This document shows, piece by piece, positions 19,816 to 26,482 of a stretch of DNA of 27,528 nt. The notes beneath the pieces are model-generated. The model was not told the origin of the DNA. It saw only the letters and a program-made list of their open reading frames with translations, and did not search any database. How positions within the stretch are numbered: position 1 is the stretch's first letter; every line of letters starts with the position of its first letter. Source of the DNA: a virus; IMG/VR virus record IMGVR_UViG_3300029448_000332, positions 1 through 27,528 of that record. One strand, 5' to 3'. Made by a program: the position numbers and the translations under genes.

Positions 19816-20971
19816 CGTAGTTTGGAAACACCTAGAGCATACCGACAAAAAAATTGTCATAATGCAAGGGGGTACGAGGTCTGGTAAAACTTACAATACT
19901 TTACTATGGCTTATATTTTCCTATTGCCAAAAGTATAGTAATAAGACTATAACTATTTTTCGTGCTACCTACCCAGCTTTACGAGCAACCGTAATGCGAG
20001 ACTTTTTCGACATACTTAATAAATACGAATTATACAACGAGGCAAACCACAATAAAAGCAATAGCGAGTACAGACTAAACGGCAACCTATTCGAGTTCGT
20101 AAGCATAGACCAGGCGTCTAGGTTAAAAGGTCGCAAGCGTAACATTGCATTTTTGAATGAAGCAAACGAGTTTAGCTACAGCTCGTATAGTCAAGTCTTA
20201 TTTCGTACTGTAGGGACAGAGGGCGCACCGTCTATAATTCTAGACTACAACCCTAGCGACGAGTACAGCTACATATACACCAAAATAAAAACTAGAGACG
20301 ATGCAGCGTTTCACATCACTACATACAAAGACAATAAGTTTCTAGAGCAAAGCCTAGTAGACGAAATAGAACGCCTAAAAGAAACCGACGAAGACTACTG
20401 GCGTGTATACGGTCTGGGTCAAGTGGGACGCAACCGAGCTACAGTATTTAAGTTTAACGAGTGCGACAAAATACCAGAGCGAGCAAAACTAGTGGCGGCT
20501 GGCTTAGACTGGGGGTTTGTGAACGATCCAAGTGTTTTAGTAAAAACCTATGTACTAGACAACAACTTATATGTAGACGAGCTGTTTTACCAGTACGCTA
20601 TGACAAACAGGGACATACATAATAAACTAACAGACTTAGGCTTTAAGCGAAACGACGAAATTTTTGCAGACAATAGCGAAATGAAGAGTATAGACGAACT
20701 ACACCGCTACGGCTGGAACTGCAAGCCAGCAACAAAAGGCAAAGACAGTATCTTAATGGGAATAGACCTAATGAAGAGGTATAACATATACGTAACAAGC
20801 CGCAGTACAAACACTATACAGGAATTTAGAAACTACAAATGGCTAGAAGACAAAAACGGTACACTACTAAATAAACCAGAGCCACGAAACGACCACGCAA
20901 TTGACAGCGTCCGTTACAGCATATTCACAAAACTTTCAAGACCTAACGTTGCTAGGTATGCAATAAGGTAA
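19799..20971 (+). CDS. terL: Terminase large subunit
   Basis: A 390-aa DNA-packaging motor. Walker A is GGTRSGKT at 24-31 with K30; Walker B region IAFLNEANEF has E121 as catalytic carboxylate (the usual Asp is Asn120, known in this branch). The nuclease half shows GLDWGFVNDPS (D237, D243), IFADNSEMKSIDEL (D291) and PRNDHAIDSVRYS (D365, D369). The start is TTG at 19799: an in-frame stop is at 19775 and the next ATG, at 22 codons, would cut into the segment just before Walker A (IMQGGTRSGKT), leaving no N-terminal strand. The gene begins within the preceding mini-gene. The length is near that of PBSX-like Terminase_3 enzymes. Confidence 0.93.
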   Translation: MQIETNVVWKHLEHTDKKIVIMQGGTRSGKTYNTLLWLIFSYCQKYSNKTITIFRATYPALRATVMRDFFDILNKYELYNEANHNKSNSEYRLNGNLFEFVSIDQASRLKGRKRNIAFLNEANEFSYSSYSQVLFRTVGTEGAPSIILDYNPSDEYSYIYTKIKTRDDAAFHITTYKDNKFLEQSLVDEIERLKETDEDYWRVYGLGQVGRNRATVFKFNECDKIPERAKLVAAGLDWGFVNDPSVLVKTYVLDNNLYVDELFYQYAMTNRDIHNKLTDLGFKRNDEIFADNSEMKSIDELHRYGWNCKPATKGKDSILMGIDLMKRYNIYVTSRSTNTIQEFRNYKWLEDKNGTLLNKPEPRNDHAIDSVRYSIFTKLSRPNVARYAIR

Positions 20972-20987
20972 TTGAATGGTAATTAAC

Positions 20988-21039
20988 GCAAAACAGCACA
21001 AAACGTTAATAGGCGAATGATAAGTAATGCAAAACAGCA
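20988..21039. repeat. Direct repeat GCAAAACAGCA, two copies
   Basis: GCAAAACAGCA at 20988-20998 and 21029-21039, 41 bp apart (about four helical turns), each flanked by pyrimidines at the same positions (A(C/T)GC...GCA(C/T)). The second copy is also a short hairpin (AATGC/GCATT), a possible weak terminator. Both lie upstream of the promoter at 21055, so they look like regulator sites. Confidence 0.7.
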
Positions 21040-21054
21040 TTTTAGTTATTCACA

Positions 21055-21085
21055 TTTGGTTTATAAATAAATTTGTTGTATATTG
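21055..21085 (+). promoter_or_regulatory. Bacteroidota-type promoter before the structured leader
   Basis: TTTG at 21055-21058, a 20-nt spacer, then TATATTG at 21079-21085, sharing TATATTGCA with the promoter at 13442-13472. It faces the 180-nt leader and the 56-aa gene and gives an expected transcript start near 21092. Confidence 0.65.
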
Positions 21086-21089
21086 CAAC

Positions 21090-21246
21090 TGTTGCGAGTA
21101 GGCAAAGAGATAAGTCGGACAAGTGTACGAAACAATACACCACTGTAACGCAACAATGTAAGACCGAAAGCCGTAGCTATTACGAAATTAGCAGTCAAGC
21201 CTAAACTAGCCAGGCGAGCGACTTAAACTACTAAATATGGTTAGTT
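21090..21246 (+). ncRNA. Candidate structured RNA (leader or small RNA)
   Basis: Non-coding stretch in an otherwise packed genome, just downstream of a promoter. Possible pairings: TGTTGCG (21090-21096) with CGCAACA (21149-21155); GTGTA/TACAC (21123-21127/21136-21140); TAAGTCG (21111-21117) with CGACTTA (21219-21225); GCTA/TAGC (21176-21179/21189-21192); GCCT/AGGC (21199-21202/21212-21215); AACTA/TAGTT (21226-21230/21242-21246). The first and third cross, so a pseudoknot or two alternative folds are possible. No family I know matches. It could be a free RNA or the 5' leader of the next gene. Confidence 0.45.
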
Positions 21247-21263
21247 AATTAAAATACTATATA

Positions 21264-21434
21264 ATGAAAAATTATGACTACACAAAGTTAATTGAAGACG
21301 CAACGTTTGACGTCAAGTATTACGAAGACCAGTACAATAAAGCTGAAAGCAATTTATTTAGAGCAAGGCTAGCTTTAGAGGCTTTAGAAATTAGACAAGC
21401 CGAGCAAGCCGAGCCAGTCATTGAGACAAGCTAA
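21264..21434 (+). CDS. 56-aa hypothetical protein in an isolated transcription unit
   Basis: ATG AAA start after ACTATATAATG. The product, MKNYDYTKLIEDATFDVKYY, EDQYNKAESNLFRARLALEA and an acidic end, is acidic and helical, probably a short coiled coil. It has its own promoter (21055-21085), long leader and strong terminator (21457-21484), which sets it apart from both neighbouring late operons; this is the layout of a 'moron' gene. No family recognised. Codon use (GAC, GAG, CTA) is that of the phage, so the unit is not a very recent arrival. Confidence 0.65.
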   Translation: MKNYDYTKLIEDATFDVKYYEDQYNKAESNLFRARLALEALEIRQAEQAEPVIETS

Positions 21435-21456
21435 AAAGCAATTTTGCTGACTTAAC

Positions 21457-21484
21457 ACCCTTACAGAAATGTAGGGGTTTTTTT
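21457..21484 (+). terminator. Intrinsic terminator after the 56-aa gene
   Basis: Nine-pair stem ACCCTTACA / TGTAGGGGT (one T-G pair) closed by a GAAA (GNRA) tetraloop at 21466-21469, then T7. Confidence 0.92.
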
Positions 21485-21507
21485 ATGCGCTCAAATAAGC
21501 TAAATTT

Positions 21508-21517
21508 ACGTTATATA
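21508..21517 (+). promoter_or_regulatory. ACGTTATATA late motif before the tail genes
   Basis: The core ACGTTATATA is followed by TAAAACAGTTAAGAA and the ATG at 21533, so the spacing is 25 nt instead of 13. The change in spacing argues for a promoter rather than a ribosome-binding element. It lies 24 nt after a terminator. Confidence 0.6.
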
Positions 21518-21532
21518 TAAAACAGTTAAGAA

Positions 21533-22147
21533 ATGAAACTAGACTTACGAGTACCTACGTCGCTAAACGACATACCCTTACATCAATATCAAAAGTTCAT
21601 TAAAACGTTTGAAAACGAAAAAGAGCTAACAAACGACTATGCAGCTACTAAGATGCTAGAAATTTTTTGTGGCTTAAAATTAACCGAGGCTTTAAAAATA
21701 AAAATAGCCGACATGCGAAATATAACGGCAAAGCTAAATAAGGCTCTGTCCGAAAAACCCCTACTTATTACTAGGTTTAAGCTAGGATCAACCGAGTTCG
21801 GTTTCGTACCGCAACTAGACGACCTTACGTTTGGCGAGTTTGTAGACGTAGAAAATAATATAGGCGACTGGGAAACTATGCACAAAGCAATGGCTGTACT
21901 ATACAGACCAGTTACAGAGCGAGTAGGCAAAAAATATGCTATAGAAGAGTATAGAGGCGACAGCTGGCACGATGCTATGCTGAATATGCCAGCTAGCGTA
22001 GCTGTTAGCGCAATTACTTTTTTTTTTCATTTAGAAAACGACTTACTGAAAGTTACTCTGCCTTATTCGGCGAAAGCGGAAACGGAAATACAACAGGAAA
22101 AGCAGACAACTTTAACAAACAATGGGGGTGGTATCACAGCTTTATGA
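21533..22147 (+). CDS. Tail assembly chaperone, short (zero-frame) product
   Basis: A 204-aa protein matching by eye the N-terminal domain of tail assembly chaperones of Bacteroidota siphophages: LDLRVPTSLNDIPLHQYQKF, KMLEIFCGLKLTEALKIK, FGFVPQLDDLTFGEFVDVE, NIGDWETMHKAMAVLYRPV and MPASVAVSAITFFFHL. It stands before the tape measure as lambda G and HK97 chaperones do and coats the tape measure during tail assembly. A T10 run at 22018-22027 precedes a zero-frame tail (KVTLPYSAKAETEIQQEKQ...) that looks unlike a folded domain, while the -1 frame continues as a conserved chaperone domain to 22284. Both a short and a longer product are expected. Confidence 0.82.
   Translation: MKLDLRVPTSLNDIPLHQYQKFIKTFENEKELTNDYAATKMLEIFCGLKLTEALKIKIADMRNITAKLNKALSEKPLLITRFKLGSTEFGFVPQLDDLTFGEFVDVENNIGDWETMHKAMAVLYRPVTERVGKKYAIEEYRGDSWHDAMLNMPASVAVSAITFFFHLENDLLKVTLPYSAKAETEIQQEKQTTLTNNGGGITAL
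22018..22027 (+). other. T10 slippery run in the tail chaperone gene
   Basis: Ten T, read ACT TTT TTT TTT CAT in the zero frame. A -1 shift gives TTT TCA TTT AGA and stays open for about 85 codons. T TTT TTT fits the X-XXY-YYZ slippery pattern, and runs this long also permit RNA polymerase slippage. Confidence 0.75.
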
Positions 22148-22284
22148 GACTAGCCGACAACAAGTTTTTAGACCTAGAGGTAGTCGCTAAGAAAAACGTA
22201 CATAACTGTTTGACATATTTAACATACTCAAAGCAAAAAGACGAGGTACAAGACAATTACATAAAAAGTAAATTTAATAAGTAA
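22027..22284 (+). CDS. -1 frame extension of the tail assembly chaperone (gpT-like part)
   Basis: After a -1 shift at the T10 run the frame reads SFRKRLTESYSALFGESG, then DNFNKQWGWYHSFMRLAD, then KFLDLEVVAKKNVHNCLTYL and a Lys-rich end, stopping at 22282-22284. The F...WGWY...LA......V......L..L.......K pattern is the C-terminal domain of tail chaperones in related phages, which carry it in the long frameshifted product. The joined protein has 250 aa. An ATG at 22144 (overlapping the zero-frame stop) could also start a 46-aa piece, but it would miss WGWY, so the fusion is favoured. The stop shares a base with the next start (TAATG). Confidence 0.8.
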   Translation, partial: SFRKRLTESYSALFGESGNGNTTGKADNFNKQWGWYHSFMRLADNKFLDLEVVAKKNVHNCLTYLTYSKQKDEVQDNYIKSKFNK

Positions 22285-22760
22285 TGGAAAACAACGGCGC
22301 AAGAGCATTTTATTTAATGCTAGACACAATTAAAGACACGCTACTAGAAGACAAAAATGTCAACAGCGTAACGTATGGCGACCTGTCCGAAGTCGACCTA
22401 AGTAAACAGACTATTTTTCCATTGTCGCATATACTAGTAAATTCGGCTACAAACGACAGCCAGACAATGAGCTTTAATGTTACTATATTATGTATGGACG
22501 TAGTCGACATAGACAAAAGCGAGGCTAAAAATATATTTGAAAAACACACACACGAACATTACGTATTGAATACGCAACTAGCTGTAGGCAACAGACTTTA
22601 CCAATTACTACATAATGGGCAGCTAAGACTAGACGGCTACCAAGTCGACGGCGAGGCAAACTGTGAGCCTTTTGTAGACCGCTTTAGCAACAACCTAGCT
22701 GGCTGGGCAGTAACTTTTGACGTAATGGTTAAAAACGACTTATTTATATGCCAAAGCTAA
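22284..22760 (+). CDS. Tail terminator / tail completion protein
   Basis: A 158-aa protein: RAFYLMLDTIKDTLLEDKNV, NSVTYGDLSEVDLSKQTIFP, LSHILVNSATNDSQTMSFNV, ILCMDVVDIDK and, near the end, GEANCEPFVDRFSNNLAGWAVTFDV. This is the usual make-up of Bacteroidota phage tail terminators (FG.L.DVDL.K.T.FPL.H..V........ and F..R..N.LAGW). It probably caps the tail tube where it joins the head. It is coupled to the chaperone (TAATG), and the next gene starts 12 nt before its end. Confidence 0.75.
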   Translation: MENNGARAFYLMLDTIKDTLLEDKNVNSVTYGDLSEVDLSKQTIFPLSHILVNSATNDSQTMSFNVTILCMDVVDIDKSEAKNIFEKHTHEHYVLNTQLAVGNRLYQLLHNGQLRLDGYQVDGEANCEPFVDRFSNNLAGWAVTFDVMVKNDLFICQS

Positions 22761-23317
22761 AAAACGTTTTAAAGGAAATGAACGCTGTAGGCGTTAACGT
22801 TGTATCTAAGGCAAAAGCCAATTTAGGAAAAAGCAACAGCTCTGGCGCATTGTCTGAAAGCCTTACATACGAAATTGACGACAGAGACCAAAACAACCCT
22901 GTATTAAGTTTTTACGCCTTAGACTACGGCAAGTTTGTAGACCAAGGGGTACAAGGTAATGACCCACAGGCACAGCCACCAGGCGCACTAGCTAGGTATA
23001 ACAAAGCACCAGGAAGTCCGTACCAATTTGGTACAGGCAGCGGATCTGGCAGCTTACGTGGTGCTATTGACAAATGGGTAGTACAAAAAGGCATACCAAA
23101 TGTAAGAGACGAAAAAGGTAGGTTTATTAAACGCAAGTCGCTAGTTTACTTAATGACACGTAGTATATGGAATACAGGAATAAGACCGACATACTTTTTT
23201 GAAAAAGCGCAAGACGCTGAAAGTAGAGGCGTACAGCGGAAATTTGCTAAGGCATACGCAAAAGACATCGAAGACCAAATAAAAGAAGAGCAACGAAAAA
23301 AAAGAAAACGTAGGTAA
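22748..23317 (+). CDS. HK97 gp10-like tail/neck protein
   Basis: A 189-aa basic protein. LSESLTYEIDDRDQNNPVLS, FYALDYGKFVDQGVQGNDPQ, then a Gly/Pro-rich loop, GAIDKWVVQKGIPNVRDEKG, LVYLMTRSIWNTGIRPTYFF and a Lys/Arg-rich end. The YG.FVD.GV.G and W....G.......A..~~..i...G..p..Ff patterns are those of gp10-like tail-component proteins of siphophages of Bacteroidota, placed beside the tail terminator gene. It should act in head-tail joining or tail completion. It overlaps the next gene by one base (TAATG). Confidence 0.72.
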   Translation: MPKLKNVLKEMNAVGVNVVSKAKANLGKSNSSGALSESLTYEIDDRDQNNPVLSFYALDYGKFVDQGVQGNDPQAQPPGALARYNKAPGSPYQFGTGSGSGSLRGAIDKWVVQKGIPNVRDEKGRFIKRKSLVYLMTRSIWNTGIRPTYFFEKAQDAESRGVQRKFAKAYAKDIEDQIKEEQRKKRKRR

Positions 23318-24267
23318 TGGCAATAAAAAGATATTTACGCAGCACAATAAATTTATACGCAAGCGTTAGCACGCCTATTACAAACGGCTACGCTTTAATA
23401 GAATTATATAAAAACGGCGAAACCACGACGCTATATTTAGTAAGAAAAAATGCAGTAGAGCAGCCAGACGGCGACATAGAAATAAGCGACGCTTTTGCTG
23501 AGGTAGGCGAGCTTTTTAGCGACTACCTAGACATCAATTTCAACGGCGCATATACTAGCCAGTCTTTACAATGCGAGGTACGTATACGCTTTTTTGACGT
23601 AAACAACACACTAGTACAAAATACATCGTTTCCGTTTTATGGCGTAGACGGCTATACATATTTTGAAGAGGGCGCAAACGTAGAGGTAACAGACACACCA
23701 CCAGCAATTACGACACGCACGTTATACGTGCCAGAAAACACAGCTGGCTACGTACCGACATTTTCCGCAACAGGCTTTACGTATAATTCATTTAGCACTA
23801 CAGCTACTACAAAAACAGTTAATGGCGTAACGTGGAAAATAGCACGAGTTTGCGAGCCAAGGTTTGATCCTTACAAAATTACATTTGTAAATAAATACGG
23901 TGCGCTACAGGATATTTACTTTACGTTAATGAGACGAGACAGTACAGCTACAAAACACGAAACGTTTAAGCGTAACATTGTCGACAGTCAAGGCGGTTAC
24001 AGTACAAACCAGCACCAGACAAAAACATTTAATTTTCAAGGGACAGACAGCTTTACTTTAAACACGCCATTTGTAGACGAAAGTTTTAACGACACACTAC
24101 AGGAATTGATGCTAAGTAAGAAAATATGGGTAACGGAAAACAGCCAAGTTTTACCAGTAATTTGTACGACTAAGTCTCTAGAAAAAAAGACACTAAACAA
24201 CGACAACCTAGTACAATACCAAGTCGGCTTTACGTATGCGTTTGACAAAATAAATAAAGTGCGCTAA
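23317..24267 (+). CDS. Tail protein, baseplate/distal-tail type
   Basis: A 316-aa beta-rich protein: MAIKRYLRSTINLYASVSTP, ISDAFAEVGELFSDYLDINF, FPFYGVDGYTYFEEGANVEV, EPRFDPYKITFVNKYGALQD, then HQTKTFNFQGTDSFTLNTPF, LMLSKKIWVTENSQVLPV and a final QVGFTYAFDKINKVR. I recognise this set of blocks (CKY.PYK..FvNkfGalqdl.F..; N.gf.....~~~~~l~lSe.vWi) from a tail protein lying between the gp10-like gene and the large hub gene in Bacteroidota siphophages. It probably belongs to the tail tip or distal ring. No enzymatic motif is visible. It is coupled to both neighbours by TAATG overlaps. Confidence 0.72.
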   Translation: MAIKRYLRSTINLYASVSTPITNGYALIELYKNGETTTLYLVRKNAVEQPDGDIEISDAFAEVGELFSDYLDINFNGAYTSQSLQCEVRIRFFDVNNTLVQNTSFPFYGVDGYTYFEEGANVEVTDTPPAITTRTLYVPENTAGYVPTFSATGFTYNSFSTTATTKTVNGVTWKIARVCEPRFDPYKITFVNKYGALQDIYFTLMRRDSTATKHETFKRNIVDSQGGYSTNQHQTKTFNFQGTDSFTLNTPFVDESFNDTLQELMLSKKIWVTENSQVLPVICTTKSLEKKTLNNDNLVQYQVGFTYAFDKINKVR

Positions 24268-26336
24268 TGTTACAAATGCAGCTTTACATACAAGACCAAA
24301 GAGTAGACGTTTTTAAGGACGAAAGCGTTACGCTGACTGACAGCATACAAAACGTAAGAGACTTTGAAAAAATTTTTACATCTTTTAGCCAGTCGTTTAA
24401 CTTACCAGCCAGCAAGACAAATAACAAAATTTTAAAACACTACTACAATTTTAGCATAGACGAAGACTTTGCCTTTGACGCTAGAATAAAAACACCAGCT
24501 AACATAGAATTAAATAGCTTGCCGTTTCGTAGAGGCTATATAAAGCTAGAGGGGGTAGACTTAAAAGACAATATACCATATTCATATAGAATTACATTTT
24601 TTGGCGAAATAGTAAAACTAAAAGACGCAATAGGCGAAAGCAAATTGTCTGACTTAGAAGGCTTAGGCTCGCAAACGTATAATTCGGACACTATGGTTAC
24701 CTACCTAACTAGAGACCCAGCATCGTTTGACGTTGTAGCACCGTTAATTACACACACGCAACGTTTATACTGGGACAGCGGCGAAAGCACACATAACACA
24801 GGAAACCTAGCACCAGGCGGCAATAAGCATGGCGTTAAGTGGAATGAGTTAAAGCCAGCTATGCGAGTTAATAGAATTATACAAGCTATAGAAGACACGT
24901 TCCCACAGTTAGAGTTTACAAATGACTTTTTTAAAAACACTAACAACCCAAAATTTAACAACCTTTTTTTATGGCTGTCTAGGAAGTCTGGCGCAGTAGA
25001 AAACCTTAGCGGTAATACTACCGAAGTTAGTACGCTAGTAGAGTTTCCTGTGGGCAGCAGTCAAGCATTTAGTTCTGGGCAAGGTATTGTAGCCTTAAAA
25101 ACTTATTACGACTGGCAGTATGTTCAAGTTTGGCGGTATCGTTTTATTAACCCTACTGGCGGTGCATATAGAGTAGAGGTATACGACGCCGCAAGCCAGT
25201 TAGCATATTCTAGTCCTTTAACGACTAGTAGCCTTACTATAGGTTACGACGACTTAGACGGCGACTATGACTATGGTGCGTCGTTTCGTGTTTTTATTAT
25301 AGCTACTACGCCAGTTACATTTGAGGCAGTACGCTGGAATGGCGAATACGATGAGCCAGAATACTACGACTCTTTTCAAGACAACTTTGATAGGGCTTTA
25401 TTTAACTATACAACAGCTTTAGACTTTCAATTTGAATACTCAAAACAAATGCCAGATATGACCGTTTTAAATTTTCTTAGCGGTTTGTTTAGAATGTTTA
25501 ATTTAACGGCTTTTGTGCAAGACGACGGAAAAATAAAAGTACAACCGTTAGACGAGTATTACGAAGACACACCAATATACAGAGACATAACAGAATATGT
25601 AGGCATAGAAAAAAGTAGCGTAGACGCCGCACTACCGTACAGACAGGTTAAGTTTGAATTTAGCGACACTAAAAGTTTTTTAGCAAATAAGTACGGCGAA
25701 ATAAATAATAAAAAGTGGGGGTTAATACAATACAACAACGGTCAAAACGACTTAACAGGGTCGTTGTATAAAGTTACAGCACCTTTCGGGCATTTTCTTT
25801 TTGAAAGGCTTACGGATCAAAACGGCTCTACATTGAAAAACGTACAATGGGGGTGGTCTGTAGACAAAAGCGAAAACGCACTATTGTCGCAACCGCTTTT
25901 ATTTTACCCAGTAAACCCTACAGAAACCGTACCGCAAATTTCTGTCGTTACAGAGGTAAACATAGACAACGAGCCAGTCGAAGATACAACTAGAATACCT
26001 AGGTCTTTACCAATGAATAGCTATAGCAGCGTAGCGTCAACAGGCGACAATTTCCAGTTAAATTTTGCGCACGAAACTAGCGAATGGACTGGCAACTTTG
26101 ACTTTGACAAGACACTATTTAGCTCGTACAGAAAATATATTACTGGGGTATTTAACCCAAAGCAACGAATTACGAAAGTGGAGGTTATGTTACCGCTAGC
26201 AGTTTTATTGCAAATACAAATGAAAGACAGAATTATTATAGCTGGAGACCATTATTTAATAAACAAGCTAACGACAAACCTATCTACTGGAAAAAGCCAA
26301 TTAGAGCTACTAAATAACTTTAACATAGAGGCATGA
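24267..26336 (+). CDS. Large tail tip / hub protein (Tal-like)
   Basis: A 689-aa protein. The N terminus (MQLYIQDQRVDVFKDESVTL, IQNVRDFEKIFTSFSQSFNL, PASKTNNKILKHYYNFSIDE) and YKITFFGEIV-like segment are those of Bacteroidota phage tail-tip proteins next to the distal-tail gene. The middle (about 280-360) has strands that might form a carbohydrate-binding-like sandwich (GGAYRVEVYDAASQLAYSSP; DYGASFRVFIIATTPVTFEA). The C-terminal half (MTVLNFLSGLFRMFNLTAFV, DGKIKVQPLDEYY, QVKFEFSDTKSFLANKYG, LLQIQMKDRIIIAGDHYLIN) is typical of hub domains. It would form the tail tip around the tape-measure end. Enzymatic activity not seen. Confidence 0.72.
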   Translation: MLQMQLYIQDQRVDVFKDESVTLTDSIQNVRDFEKIFTSFSQSFNLPASKTNNKILKHYYNFSIDEDFAFDARIKTPANIELNSLPFRRGYIKLEGVDLKDNIPYSYRITFFGEIVKLKDAIGESKLSDLEGLGSQTYNSDTMVTYLTRDPASFDVVAPLITHTQRLYWDSGESTHNTGNLAPGGNKHGVKWNELKPAMRVNRIIQAIEDTFPQLEFTNDFFKNTNNPKFNNLFLWLSRKSGAVENLSGNTTEVSTLVEFPVGSSQAFSSGQGIVALKTYYDWQYVQVWRYRFINPTGGAYRVEVYDAASQLAYSSPLTTSSLTIGYDDLDGDYDYGASFRVFIIATTPVTFEAVRWNGEYDEPEYYDSFQDNFDRALFNYTTALDFQFEYSKQMPDMTVLNFLSGLFRMFNLTAFVQDDGKIKVQPLDEYYEDTPIYRDITEYVGIEKSSVDAALPYRQVKFEFSDTKSFLANKYGEINNKKWGLIQYNNGQNDLTGSLYKVTAPFGHFLFERLTDQNGSTLKNVQWGWSVDKSENALLSQPLLFYPVNPTETVPQISVVTEVNIDNEPVEDTTRIPRSLPMNSYSSVASTGDNFQLNFAHETSEWTGNFDFDKTLFSSYRKYITGVFNPKQRITKVEVMLPLAVLLQIQMKDRIIIAGDHYLINKLTTNLSTGKSQLELLNNFNIEA

Positions 26337-26482
26337 TAAACTTAATACTAGAAATGTTACAGCAAGCTAACGGCGAGACTGAAAACATACGCATAGCGCA
26401 AGGAAAAAACAAATTACCTAACACCCTAAAAGACGGATATACACAACTTAAAACACAAACAAAATGGCTGTTGAAAAAATAG
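26333..26482 (+). CDS. Small protein between hub and tape measure genes
   Basis: A 49-aa ORF overlapping the hub stop (ATGA) and the tape-measure start by 19 nt. It reads MINLILEMLQQANGETENIR, IAQGKNKLPNTLKDGYTQLK and ends TKWLLKK. No known family; hydrophobic N terminus, basic end. The coupling on both sides and standard codons suggest a true gene. In other siphophages small proteins between the chaperone and tape-measure or hub genes act in tail assembly, but that is only a guess here. Confidence 0.55.
   Translation: MINLILEMLQQANGETENIRIAQGKNKLPNTLKDGYTQLKTQTKWLLKK

Noticed and set aside
21090-21246. tRNA, tmRNA, group I intron or phi29-type packaging RNA
   Set aside because: No cloverleaf, CCA end, intron core elements or known packaging-RNA pattern could be recognised; only unspecific stems.
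22144-22284. A free-standing 46-aa gene starting at 22144
   Set aside because: Conserved chaperone residues (WGWY) lie upstream in the same frame, so the piece is better read as the frameshift extension, although internal initiation is not excluded.
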